In this document: piece by piece, positions 26,641 through 38,307 of the stretch
Position numbering within the stretch: position 1 is the first letter of the stretch
Layout of the letters: every line of letters starts with the position of its first letter
Assembly: GCA_021018815.1 (NCBI GenBank)
Contig: JAITYX010000017.1
Location: forward strand, 124,001 to 188,000
Length of the DNA: 64,000 nucleotides
Source: Talinum fruticosum
Taxonomy: Eukaryota > Streptophyta > Magnoliopsida > Caryophyllales > Talinaceae
Reading direction: 5' to 3'
Program-made: the position numbers and the translations under genes
The notes under the pieces: model-generated
Database searches by the model: none
What the model saw: only the letters and a program-made list of their open reading frames with translations
Told to the model about the DNA's origin: nothing

Positions 26641-27029
26641 GCACAAAGTCTAGAAAGGAGAGAGAGAGAGAGAGAGAGAGAGAGGAGGGGGTGATGAATG
26701 ATGATGCTGGAGGAGAGAGAAAGGGAAATGGAGGTGGTGGAATTCAGGGGGTTAAAATTTGAAACAAGCGTGAATTTTTAGTGGGGAAAAGCACAGGAGG
26801 GGTTTGTATTGTAGTTGTAAACCACCATCTACCTGGAATTTCGAGCCCTCCCGTTTTCAACAAAGACAGCAAGAAGAAGACCCACATCCACATCCCGCAT
26901 AATCACACTAGCATTTTCAAAACCCAGAACAATATTAGCTCAACTGGTTGCAAATTTGTTGGAGGTTTTGTCCCAAATCTCTGTCTCTCTTCTCTCTCTC
27001 TTTCTCTGTCTCTCTCTCTTCTCATCAGG

Positions 27030-29421
27030 ATGAGCCACCCCCGCGAAGGTGGTGCTAGGTTAAGTAGGTTGAGCACTGCCCACAAAAATAAGGGTTTGGA
27101 TATGCATACCCTGTTGGAGGACCCACCTGATACTACTTCTGATGAACAGGTATATTATATTAGCCTCATAAATTTGTCATCTCATTCAAATTTTTTTCTG
27201 GGTTTGTGGTTCTTTTTTTTTGTGAATGTGTTGTGGGTTTTAGGTGATGGTTTTATTGATCTTATTTTGAGTTGTTTTTGTATGTTTTTGGGTGTCATGT
27301 TTGCAGCCCAGTCACATACCTTTATTTTTGCATTTAAACAGAAACAGACTGATTGCTTTGGGATGGAAGGTTATTTGAAAGTATGCCAATTCTCTAATGA
27401 GATGTTTTCACGAATTGTTTGCCCCTTTTTTCTTATGCCCAAACCGCTCGAATGTGATATATCTCACAATCTTCTAGGTGAAATGGTCTCATATAAGATA
27501 AACTCTAAAAAGTACGTGACATTGCTATCATATTCTGTTGAGTGATTTCATGTTCATTCTGGACTTGGAACTACTTAAGTGAGAAGCAAATGTGATGCTA
27601 GATCGAAGTTAGCAAATGAACTACTTGGCCCCCTAGTTGAATTGTTGAAGTATTCATCCTTTACTTGCATTCCCTATATGGCTGTATGTATGACACCTTG
27701 TGAATGTCGTGAAGGATATGAGAGGTGAAAATGTGGCTCAATATTGAAAAAGTCAGCATTTTTATGGAAACATCTATGTTTAAGTTTCCAATTCTATTAC
27801 ATCATCAAGTAAACATGCCTCAATCTTGGATTCACAGTATTGATTTTAGCCTATTCTCGGTGCTTGTTCCAGCCAGAAAGTAACGGAAGCTTCCACAGGC
27901 AGATTGTGGCTTCACTCATGCAACATCATCAATATGTTGACAAGGCTCGTCGATCACTGCAGCCACCATCTCCGGCAAGTTACAGCAGTTCTATGGAGGT
28001 AAATTTTAGCCCCTTTAAAAGGGTCTGCTCCTTCGTACTAGTCAGTTATACTAATCATTTCTAGCTTTTTCGACAGCTGACTCCATATAATCCTGCTGCT
28101 ACTCCAACCAGCTCACTGGATTACAGGGGAGAACGGATGATTTGAGTTTTAGCCTCAAAACATCCACTGAGTTACTCAAAGTTTTAAACCGCATCTGGTG
28201 CCTTGAAGAACAGCATGCATCAAATAGAGCACTCGTGAAGGGTCTTAAAATGGAGCTGAACAATGCTCGAATGAGAGTCAAAGAACTTCTTCGACAGAAG
28301 CAAATGGACAGGCAAGTTATAGATGACCTTCTGAACCAAGCTGTAGAACAAGAGCGAGTTACATCTGCACTTCAGTCAGTGAGGGAAGAACTGGAGGAAG
28401 AGAGGAAGCTGAGGAAAAGGTCTGAGAGTTTGCATCGCAAGCTAGCCCGAGAGATCTCTGAGGTTAAATCTTCCTTCTCCAAGGTTCTCAATGGACTAGA
28501 AAGAGAGCAAAGAGCACATGTTCTCTTGGAAGACTTGTGTGATGAGTTTGCTTTGGGAATAAGGGAGTATGAGCAGGAAGTAAGGTCACTAAAGCACAGG
28601 ACCAATAATGAACAAGTTCCAAGAGACCATCTCGATAGCCTGGTTCTCCATATCTCTGAGGCTTGGTTGGATGAGCGGATGCAGATGAAGCTAGCTGAAG
28701 AGATGGGAGAAAAGGGTATGATTGTGGACAATCTGAGGCCTGAAATAGAAACTTTTCTAAAAGCTAGACGACAGACTTCAGATTCAACGGGAAATATCGA
28801 TGTGCCTATGAAAATTTCCAGTGGCTTGATTAAACAGTCTTTGGAGCCCTACCCTTTGAATGAGGCTACAAGTGCTCCTCAAGATGCTGATGACGAGGAT
28901 GATGATGCCTCTACTGATAGTGACACCAATTGTTTTGAGCTGAACAAGAATCTAGGTGTAGAGTTCTCCAACAGGATTCATATCGAAGAAGTAGTTGATT
29001 CTGAAGAAAAGAGTTTTGAAGATTACAGGGGGAAGAGAGACGCTGTGAGTAAAGAAGGTGAAACAGAAAAAGTAAGTAATGTTGGCAGTTTATCTAGCTT
29101 GCAAGCGCGTTTTGGGAAACACGTGGCTCGGACAAGAAAGCCACTTGAACCCGAAATGAATCATATCTTCAGTAATCTGTTGAGGACTAATTCCTCGTCT
29201 ATAGAGGAGGAGGGAATCCATCCTGAGGGTGAGTTAGCTAATGTCTTGTCAGCAGGTCTTGGAAGTCCAGTAAAAAGGGGGAGCCGAAATCCATCTCTAT
29301 AGGTTCTGGGAACCCAGAGTCTAGTTCAAGGTGGTGTAGAGATCCCAAGGAGAACACATTGAAGGCTAAGCTACTTGAAGCTCGGCTGGAGGGGCGAAGC
29401 TCTCGTTCCAGATGTTCTTAA
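27030..29421 (+). CDS. Coiled-coil protein of the At2g46250/At5g41620 family (annotated USO1-like or myosin heavy chain-related)
   Basis: Plant-specific coiled-coil protein of unknown role. Exons are 27030-27149, 27873-27998 and 28077-29421, about 530 residues after two frame breaks. Family blocks in order are LEDPPDTTSDEQ, RQIVASLMQHHQYVDKARR, SLQPPSPASYSSSME, PYNPAATPTSSLDYRG, SLKTSTELLKVLNRIWCLEE, ELEEERKLRKRSESLHRKLA, LLEDLCDEFALGIREYEQEV, HISEAWLDERMQMKLAEEMG and a basic end NTLKAKLLEARLEGR. Coiled coil spans the middle; an acidic linker follows. Breaks: G4 run 28126-28129 and the A5G5 junction 29272-29281, each one base short. The start is uncertain: ATG 27030 is the first in frame, but it directly follows a pyrimidine tract ending in CAG that could be a splice acceptor. 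The N-terminal RKLAATLWE-type block of longer relatives is not seen upstream. Confidence 0.85.
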
Positions 29422-30060
29422 TGCAATTTTACATACCTTCTTGTTTCATGAATTTGTGTTTTGACATAGTTGAAGTGCATATTGCTGGTGTTTTGGCCAG
29501 TCCAATGTAGATTATCCCAGACGTTTAGATTTGGTGAGGAAATATCTTTCCTCATTGTGAATATTTCCACAAAGCTGGTCGAAAATGAGTAATGCAAGTT
29601 GTATATTATTGCGGTTTCATACATCTTAGCTATGATCTCGAATCAAGTAGGGAGGTTATCATTGTAAGAAATTATTGAACTTCTTTATGCCCAAAATATT
29701 TATGAGGTGAAATGGAAAGAAATATTTATCATCGCTCAAATTTGACCATCAAATTTTCTGTAACGCGTATGTTTGGATTTGTTCTTCTCAATTTTTTGGG
29801 CAAAAAAATATATTACTCTGTTTATTTCAGTAAGAATTTTGCTAATCAAATAATAATAAGTTGCATAAACATCCTCTGATACGAAACCTCCCAAGTTTTC
29901 AAATTTGCTTTAAATGTAAGACACAAAGGTAAATTTAATTTAGAAATCTATTAAAATAATTTGTATGTTTTTTTAATATTTGTAGTTAAAATGTGTAGAT
30001 TTGAATCCTTCTTACATAGGTCATGAATTTGATGCTTAATATACTTAAAGTCTGAGTCAA
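29422..30060. other. Short spacer
   Basis: 3' UTR of the coiled-coil gene and AT-rich spacer. A GA tract at 30087-30111 begins the probable leader of the next gene. Nothing else is seen. Confidence 0.4.
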
Positions 30061-30086
30061 TTTCAGTATTTCACACTGAAGCCGTT

Positions 30087-30119
<33 letters not shown>

Positions 30120-30127
30120 GGTGGAAG

Positions 30128-32173
30128 ATGGGCGGAGGAGCGGTGTTCCGGTGGGTGATGCAGCTCCACAAAGACGTTCCCAAGGCGGCGCGATTCTATT
30201 CTGAAGGCTTAGGCTTCACCGTCAATGTCTGTACCCCTCGTTGGGCTCAGCTGCAATCCGACTCTTTCAACCTAGCCCTCTTGCACTCTCCCAGGTTCCT
30301 CTCTCTCTCTCTTTCTCCCCCTCCCCCGCTTCACAATAACTTCTAATCTTTTCCATCAATCCCGGCACCCTTTTCCCGATTATCAGATATTGAATTTCTC
30401 TGGTCAGTTATTTTCATCATTCATTCTAGTAAAGGCTGAAATTTTGGTGCATCTAGCCCCTTTGTAATTGAACCCTTGTAGTTTATATTTTTGGGTGATT
30501 GAACAACTTCATCTTTGATTCTTAATGTGGATGGCTGACCCTTTGTCGAAATTGAACCGGGTATTCTGAATTGCAGAATTAGGCATCCATTACCTGGATT
30601 GTGAGCTTGTTCCTTGTGATCAGCATGCTTTTAAGGTTGGAACTCTACCTGTGATATTGAAGTCTAGTTCAACCAAATGATATAAAACTCGAACACTGCT
30701 TTACTTCCTAGGTTCCAAGATGGTTGAATAATTCAGTCCTCCCCTATGCTTTACCTCGGGAATCAATTGACGAAGGAATAAGAAAGGAGAGAACTGAGTG
30801 AAACCAGTGATAATTAATTGAATTTGATCCTGAAGAGATTGTCCAATTTGAGCTTCTGAAGGCTTCTCATGGCTTAACTTTGGCTTGCGTTTGTATCGGT
30901 GTACATTAGTTGACTGTAGAGTTTGCTAAAACTACATTCTTGATCCTAAAGAGATTGAGCAATTTGATCTTCTGAAGCCTTCTGAAGGCTTAACATTGGC
31001 TTGTATTTGTATAGGTGTACATTAGTTAAATTATGGAAATCTAACAAGGGTATTTTCCCACTCAATAAATAATTATTGATCAAATTTAACAGATGTGATC
31101 CTTGAAAAGGTCAGGAACGACAATCTTTTTATACCGAGGAAGTGGAGTACTAAGGTATTTTTTGGTTCGGCTGTTATGGAGACCATGGGGAAGTTAACTG
31201 AAAGGTTATGTGCTTGCCATGAGAAGCTTAGCACATTCTCTTATGGTGGATGAAGAATTGAAGAGGGAACTTGACAGTGAAAACAGTACGCATATTTCCA
31301 TGTCTTTGAGTTATCTTTTTATACAAAACTTGGACTAGTTGTGAACAACCATTGAATTAACATGTTCAAAATGCAAGGTTTTGAGTCCTTGCATCGTTTA
31401 CTGAAAAGGCACTGCAAAATTTATTGTGTGAGAAACAGATCCAAATCAGCTTATGCTGCAACTAGAATATCTACACGTCCCCCTTCCTTAATTTGCGATT
31501 TATGTTCCTTTGAATTTGGTTGCCATTGCATTCGTTCAATACACACACACACACATTTGGGGTCAAGTGGTTCATTCAATATGATAATAGCATATCCTGG
31601 CATTGCAGTGAGAACGTTGTGCAGAAGGGATATTCTTCGCTTTTGTCATTCGCGGTGACAGACATCAATAGTACTGTTATGAAACTGATGGAATTGGGGG
31701 CAGAGCTAGATGGGCCTATCAAACACGAACCTCATGGAAAGGTTATTCCTCTTCCTCTATAAAACCGTAATTTGAAACTCTTATCTAACCTGCCTGGTTG
31801 TATAAGTTTCCATTTTGCTGACGGAAATGAGAAGGAATTGGATAGCATACGCCATGTGTTTCCTCAATGCTGTGGATAAGTCACAGAATAATTTATTGTT
31901 GGGTTTTTAACTAGCTAAACATCTTCATGATTAGAACATACATTGGAATTAAACATGCATTTCCTCAGTGCACTCCTGAACAGAGCATTAACTGATGAAT
32001 GAGTGTTTAAATGTCAATGCTGCATTTTGGCCTTACCATTTCAAACTATTGTCATCTCGTTGCATCATCATTCTTCAACAACTAACGCTTTCACCATCTC
32101 TGTGGGCAAAACTCAGGTTGCAGCCATGCGATGTCTTGATGGCCACATGGTGGGACTTCATGAACCAGCATGA
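30128..32173 (+). CDS. Glyoxalase I-like VOC protein (At2g32090 type)
   Basis: Small single-module vicinal-oxygen-chelate protein annotated in plants as lactoylglutathione lyase/glyoxalase I family; its substrate is not known to me. Three exons (30128-30294, 31609-31741, 32117-32173) join without error into 118 residues. Visible blocks are FRWVMQLHKDVPKAARFYSE, GLGFTVNVCTPRWAQLQSD, GYSSLLSFAVTDINSTVMKL, ELGAELDGPIKHEPHGKV and the end CLDGHMVGLHEPA. The length matches the Arabidopsis homolog as I recall it. Only one beta-alpha-beta-beta-beta pair is present, so an active site would need a dimer, as is usual in this fold. Intron 1 is 1.3 kb and contains a diverged duplication of about 88 bases. 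Confidence 0.9.
30824..31028. repeat. Diverged tandem duplication inside VOC intron 1
   Basis: About 88 bases beginning TTGATCCT(G/A)AAGAGATT and ending GTACATTAGTT occur at 30824-30912 and again at 30940-31028, with scattered substitutions. Both copies are intronic. Confidence 0.75.
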
Positions 32174-34840
32174 TGATGATAATGCAACCTACCATCGTTT
32201 TCCTGCATTCCCATGCTAATCAAATTTTTCTTGCTGTGTATCGTAACAAAAGACAATATATCCAATCTTGACCCTTACAGACTATACAGATATCTTGATG
32301 CTTCAGCCTTTGAAGAATTCTGAAGGAACCAACCTTTGTTTTTAGCCAGATTTGACTAGTGAAATATTCATGATATAAAGTAGATGTTCTAGGCCTTTGT
32401 TGAACTTTGACTCAAAAACAATATCAGCTATTGTGTTGTTTACCTGATTGATAGGTTCTTCCCCTGAAGCCAGGATTAAAGGTGATCCAAGCAGCTTTAT
32501 TTTAAGGAGAAAAATATCCCAAACATATCTAAATTATTTTCAATTTTTTTAAATTTTGAGAAAAAATTAAAAAATGACAATTTTTAAATATTTTATTACT
32601 ATTATTTTATGACCTGACAATCGGGTCATTCAGATCGTTCGGTTTAGATCATTATAATCCGGTTGAGTTTCGGGTTAGGTCGGGTTCGGATCGAGTTGAC
32701 TTGGAGTCAACTTATATTTGGAGCTTTGACGAAAAATACTCAGATCGGGTCAGATTAGAGTCATATTAATTTAGCTCTTTAAATGTCTGATTGAGTTAAA
32801 TTCAGCTAGAACTCGGATCATCACTTCGGATCCAATCACTAGTATGTGCACTAATAAAGGAGCAGTGATAGACTTAGATTAAAATCTGACCGTTGGAGGG
32901 TTAAATGTCTAATCTCCATGTTTGGCAGATGTTCTATTTAAGACACATTTACTCTTCCCACTGCATTTTTCCATTTTTTATAATTTTTTATCCATGCCTT
33001 TCCCTGCACGTCCATATCCATTTCACCGAAAGCACGGAGCAAATTAAGAAGGAAATAAAGTAATTAATTTTTTTATACGAATAAAATTAATTAATTAATT
33101 AATTACCCCCATTAATTCTTTTTTTTGGCACAACCATTAATTAATTAACAACGGAAAGGTAAGTTTAAATCTTTAATTAAGAGAGTTTATACTAATCGAT
33201 GGAAATTAATCATCTTTGTGATTTTTTTCTTTTTCTGTTTTTGCGTTGAGGAATGGATATAGATCTTATGATTTTATGACCTTTTTTGGGGTTAAATTAA
33301 TATTTCATCCATCTTACTATGATTATTTTTTTTAGTTTGTCCAAAAAAATTATCATGATTAATTAGTTATATTAAAAAATAAATAATTAATAACTTTATT
33401 CTTATAATTAACTATATGGTATTAGTTAAATTAGAACAGTTATTATTCACTACGTACTTAAGTATCTAATCATTAATTAGTAATTTTACCAAATAAGATA
33501 ACGTAACTAATGACGCTACAAATTAACATTTAACATGTAATGAAACTACTACAACTTGTATAAGAATTATATCACTAAAACAACGAGTAGAGAATCAAAT
33601 TCAAGAAAATAGTGCCTTTAAATATGTATCCCTAATGACGCTAGACATTCCATAATAAGTGGTCGAAGGTAATAAAATTCTTTCTAAATATGTTCAAGAA
33701 TACCTTTGAACCCTTAGCTAGCTTGTTAAGGATTTAACACATAAACCTCGAGTTTGGATTTAACATATACTCGGGGAGCAAATAGAGTAACAAATTGAAT
33801 ATCGCATCAAGTTTACTCTATTAACAACATTTAAAGTGGAACTCAACGATCATGCATAATTATTACTTATCTTAATAATACTCAACAGTGAAAATTTTAG
33901 TAAAACCCTTATAAGTAATACTACCTAAATTTTCCGAAAATTTAAGAAGGATAATATATGACAATTATAGATTTTTCTTTGTCAGTAATTATGCTTAGAT
34001 TTTATAAGGAATATCATATTTAAATTTACACTACCTCATATGAGCATAGAAAGTAATAGTAGTAATTACTAACTCATGATTAGCATGAATGATCGATTTT
34101 TCAACTTCTCAGTCCTTATCTATAAATTTACGATATAATTTCAAACTTGTATAAGATATTAACTTAGTAACTTAAACATATTAAATTTTATAAAATTTAT
34201 CACAATTTTCAGGACAACCTTATAACATAGTCTCAAAAATACAAAAAAAGTTAAATTATTCCCTCTAATTTTTAAATTTTTAAAATTCATCTACTTTGGT
34301 CTGGTAAAAGAAAAAAAACTCCACTAAAAATTTGATAAATTTATTTATATGATATAGTTTGTCCATTACTAGATAATGATAAAATAGCATTTGATAAATT
34401 CAATAAATTCTAAAATAAAATTAATTTTTTTAAAAAAATTTGTTTAGAGAGAGAGAGTGACAGGTACCTCGCACTTGCCCTTTTATTACAGGGCACAGTG
34501 AGTGGAATTATTCATGATGCTTCGAGGAACCCTAAATATAATATTTTTCTTTTTTAAAAAAAAGAAATGGTAAAAAGTAAAAGTAAAAAGTGAAAGTGAG
34601 AGAGAGAGAGAGAGAGTGAAAACGTAGACAACTCATGCACACATTCACATTCACATTCACCAGCCAGTCATTCTCGCATAACGAGAATATCTACTCCTTA
34701 GATTCCATGTATACTTACCCTCCTCTCCCCTCCTCTCCCCACCTACCATTAAACCTTAATCCCATTATTAATTAAATAATTAATTAATTAATTTAATTTA
34801 ACACTAACTAATTGTCCTCCTACCTTCTCTCCTTGCTAGG
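32174..34840. other. AT-rich spacer before MIR159
   Basis: Extremely AT-rich. It includes a decayed element at about 32600-32840 (repeated GGTC/GGTTCGG-type words) and TTAATTAA-rich stretches. A conserved-looking pyrimidine-rich stretch appears only close to the MIR159 promoter. No open frame is supported. Confidence 0.45.
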
Positions 34841-34854
34841 GTTTTCCCTCTTTC

Positions 34855-34864
34855 TCTATATAAA
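34855..34864 (+). promoter_or_regulatory. TATA box of the MIR159 gene
   Basis: CTATATAAAC followed about 30 bases later by a CT-rich stretch places the pol II start near 34890, about 110 bases upstream of the microRNA foldback. Confidence 0.65.
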
Positions 34865-34889
34865 CACCCCTTTTCTCCTCCTCCTTCAT

Positions 34890-34946
34890 CATCTATCTCT
34901 CTCTATCCTCTTCTCTCTCTGACTGAGAGTGTCTGTGTCTGGGTCA

Positions 34947-34980
<34 letters not shown>

Positions 34981-35220
34981 TGTCAATGGTGAAAAAGGTA
35001 CAGGGAGCTCCCTTCGGTCCAAAAAAGAAGAGAGAGAGAAGGAGGGCACATCTGCAAGTTCATGGATTCCTATGGAGTTGATAGATCAGCCCATGAATCT
35101 CAACTCCAAAGGCTCTTTGCATGACCCTGGAGATGTCCCCCTCCCCCTCCCCCATTTCACCTTCTCCTTTTCTTTCTTGGATTGAAGGGAGCTCCTCTCA
35201 TTTTTCTCTCTCATATTTTT
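34890..35220 (+). ncRNA. MIR159: MIR159 primary transcript (miR159c-like)
   Basis: The 3' arm holds CTTGGATTGAAGGGAGCTCC plus T (35176-35196), which differs from Arabidopsis miR159c, as I recall it, only at the first base. The 5' arm at 35002-35022 (GGGAGCTCCCTTCGGTCCAA core) pairs with it along its length using two G-U wobbles. The arms are about 150 bases apart, the long-foldback design typical of MIR159/319. Flanks also pair (GAAAAA near 34991 with TTTTTC near 35202). ATTGAAGGG rather than ACTGAAGGG separates it from miR319. Family targets are GAMYB transcription factors. A TGTGCC hexamer array (34947-34980) precedes the hairpin. The transcript's 3' end is not determined. Confidence 0.93.
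34947..34980 (+). repeat. TGTGCC hexanucleotide array
   Basis: Five to six tandem copies of a GTGCCT/TGTGCC hexamer in the transcribed leader of MIR159, about 20 bases upstream of the foldback. Confidence 0.85.
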
Positions 35221-36865
35221 CAGTATTTCCACAGATCTTTGTTCCTGCACTTCTTCTCCACAGATCTGCAGCTTTCTGGGTTTAATTTTATTTTTGTTAT
35301 TATAGTGTTTGACTAACTTGATTTTCCTGGATCTTTCTGTAAAATTGATGTTTTTTTGTTTATACTGTGCATGTTTTGCTGAGATGAAATTGCAGGTTCT
35401 GATCAAATCTGAATGAAAGCTGGATGTATTTGCTTGCTGCAGAGGAGAACAATGGCCATGGATGATCATATTTTTAGGCAGTTTTGATGGCTAATTATTG
35501 TTAATTTTCTCTATTTTATGTTAGATTTTTGAGGCATCTGTTGTTTTTTAGAATCTTCTGTTAAATGTATTCATCATTTTTCTTCAAATATCTAATGAAA
35601 AGAAAGTTTATTTAATATTCTGTACGGATTATGTCCTGAAAATATTTTCCTTAAAATAAGGATTATTGTCCAAGTTGACAAAATAGCGATATACTCTTGA
35701 AAAATTTATAAATTAAGACTTGTATTACACTGGTTTTTAAGAAAACTAAAGGCAGAATAGATTCATTTTAGTACAAAAAATAATTTAATAATATATGGAG
35801 GGGGATCATATCCTAAAAATAAATTAGTGGTCTGTATTTTTTGTTTTAAAATGGTTCCAGGGGTTTACCTTTTCAATATTCATAAAATGGCAAAAATCCA
35901 AAAAATGGAATGTCTTAAAACACTTAATATAATGCTTATTCTACACATATATATATATATATATATATATAAGAAATGGAGTAATATAGATGTCAATTAA
36001 GTGACATAATTTGTAAATATTGGCAAGTTTTTTTTTTAAAAAAATATTGGCATGTATCAAAACTAAAAGAACAACCAACGCTAACTAAGATATGGCATCA
36101 TATTGAATATTCCTTGTGTAACTTTACACCTAATTACCTTCAGTCAAAAAGATAAAGATACATTTCGGGGCTTAGCCTCTCTTCTGTACCAAAAAGACAA
36201 AGGATAAGGTACGAAATATATGTATGGTAGCTTTGTTACCTTGGTTAAGTTAATTGGTACATAGTTATAAAGGAATGAAATTAAGACTTTTTGTTAATAA
36301 AAATGAACTATTTAAGTGATTTGACATGAAATGCTCTATCGCGGGACTAAGATTAAATGGGAGAATTTAACATAGAATTTTTTTGAAAGATTAAGAGAGA
36401 ATTCAACGTGAAATCAAGTGAGAGGGCGTGTGGTAGCTCTTGAAGGATTTTTTTTTTTGAAAGAAAGAGAAATACAGAGTCTATTTAAATTCGTGGACTT
36501 TATGGATAATTCTCGAGGAATATAAATTATACTTCTTAGGATCATTTTCTAAGATTATTATTTTTTTCGAAAGATTAAAAGAGAGTTCAACCTAAATATA
36601 AGTTTTTTTTTTCTTCTTTTGGGTGAACAAGTAATATAACTAATTTCATAATTTCCCTCCTACATTTGCTCAATAAGTTTGTGGAGATCACCTTTCGGCA
36701 TACATTCAATGAACACAAAAATATTCCTAGAAATCTTTTCCCTGGATTTAAAAGCCAGTTTTCTATAAAAGAAGAAAAGAAATAAAAGTTATTGGATCAA
36801 AAAACTATTGTTCTACATATATTGTTTGCTTGAGGGATTTTCTCATATTAAAAAGGAAGAAAATA

Positions 36866-37064
36866 ATCCTCCATCCATCACATTTTGATATTCTTAAATG
36901 TAAATAACGTAATTTTTAAGGAAGATAAATATTGGCTAATAGGATGTTAGTTTGATATAAACCGTATAAATTTATTAGTTAATAATGTATTTAATAATCT
37001 TCCGAAAGATAAACTTGGGACGAAAAAATTGTCATAGACGAATATAAAAATGGGATCAAGGGAG
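36866..37064. mobile_element. Stowaway-like MITE
   Basis: The left end reads CTCCATCCATCACATTTTGA. The reverse complement of the right end reads CTCCCTTGATCCCATTTTTA. The ends match the Stowaway pattern CTCCCTCCGTCCCA and lie next to TA on both sides. Length is about 200 bases and the interior is AT-rich without coding potential. Confidence 0.65.
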
Positions 37065-37290
37065 TAATATTTAAAAAGATAATCATGGAATTATGCACGA
37101 GTAATGTTGTATTTTAATAAATTATTGAATCACACAGAATTATGGAGCGATATTGTATAGTGAGTTTTCATCTAATTTCTTAGCAAAGAAACAAATGAAT
37201 AAGAAGAAAATGTGAAGCAATAAAACTACTCAATATTCAGAAAATTTGGAGAAAAGATAAATGTCAAAAATTTATACTAGAATCAATTTA

Positions 37291-37750
37291 GAGCAAGTTT
37301 GGCCTAATTTTTAAAAATTTATTTTTGTTTTTAAAAAGTGTTTTTTTGAAAATAGTTTTTTAAAAAATTTGAAGTGTTTGGCCTAAATTTTATATAAGTG
37401 TTTTTCAAATAATTAATTTGTTTGGCCAAGATTTCTAGAAAGATAGAAATAAAATAGAGATAAAATAAAATAAGAGAGAGAAGAGAAATAAAGATAGAGA
37501 GAGAGAAAAATTAAAATAACGTAAAAGATAAGAGAGACATATAGAGAAGGAAATTTTGGGTGGTTGTTACGGAGTTTTTCAAAAATTAGAAACGAAACGA
37601 CTATTTCATGTTTCTGTTTCTGGAGTGTTTTTTTCTAAAATCGTTTTTAAAAAATAGTTTTAATTTTTAAAAAATTAGTGTTTGACCTAACTTCAATTTT
37701 TAGAATTTAAAAACAATTTTAAAATTTAGGCCGGACACCAACTTATGCTC
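37291..37750. mobile_element. MITE-like element with long terminal inverted repeats
   Basis: It starts GAGCAAGTTTGGCCTAATTT and ends with the complement of GAGCATAAGTTGGTGTCCGG CCTAAATTTT. Both sides continue as T/A-rich arms that can pair, with a GA-rich centre (about 37441-37560). GTTTGGCC/GGCCTAA words recur in both arms. I found no clear target duplication; the class (hAT-like) is a guess. Confidence 0.5.
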
Positions 37751-38307
37751 TTCTTTTTATTTACAGAGGATTTTATTTTATCCCCTTTTTTCCACACAAT
37801 AAATGAATAATTTATAATCTTTTCAAGTCAACAATTAACTCAAAAACGCGCTATAAATAATTTTCAAGCCCTAACGTAATAACCCTATTAGCTGGCTCCG
37901 TACAGAAGAAGAACAGACCAATAGCCTGGTGCCACGTACACGATTCGGAACCTCTCTCTTCGGACAACCCGCCTGTCTTCTACGTAAGGTAAAAGCCAGG
38001 GTGAGTCCATCACGTTTAAGGTGGACAACCACCAAAACTCCAAATTTAGTTGGAAAACTTCGTTTATTTTTTCTTTTCTTTTTTTCAATATTGGGGCCTT
38101 TTTAAACACGCAAGAAAATTCGAAAAATTCCTGATTTTTGGATTTGACAGAGTTCGGGAGGAGAGAGAGAGAGAGAGGAGAGGGAAGGAGAGAGAAAAAG
38201 GCAGCATTAGCTTCTTTCTTTATCTTCTTCTTCTTCCTCTTCAACCAACACGAGCGAGCTCCTATATTAGGGTTTACGATTGAGCTGAAACCCAGAGATT
38301 TTGGGAG

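Larger units (their letters stand above)
35221..38280. other. Spacer between MIR159 and POB1 with MITEs
   Basis: AT-rich spacer of about 3 kb with two inverted-repeat elements, listed separately, and a TA microsatellite at about 35946-35971. A GA-rich stretch at 38160-38195 lies in or near the POB1 leader. Confidence 0.5.

Noticed and set aside
26781..27029. N-terminal extension of the coiled-coil protein
   Set aside because: It starts at GTG, is low-complexity Ser/Leu from a CT tract, and does not resemble the family's N-terminus.
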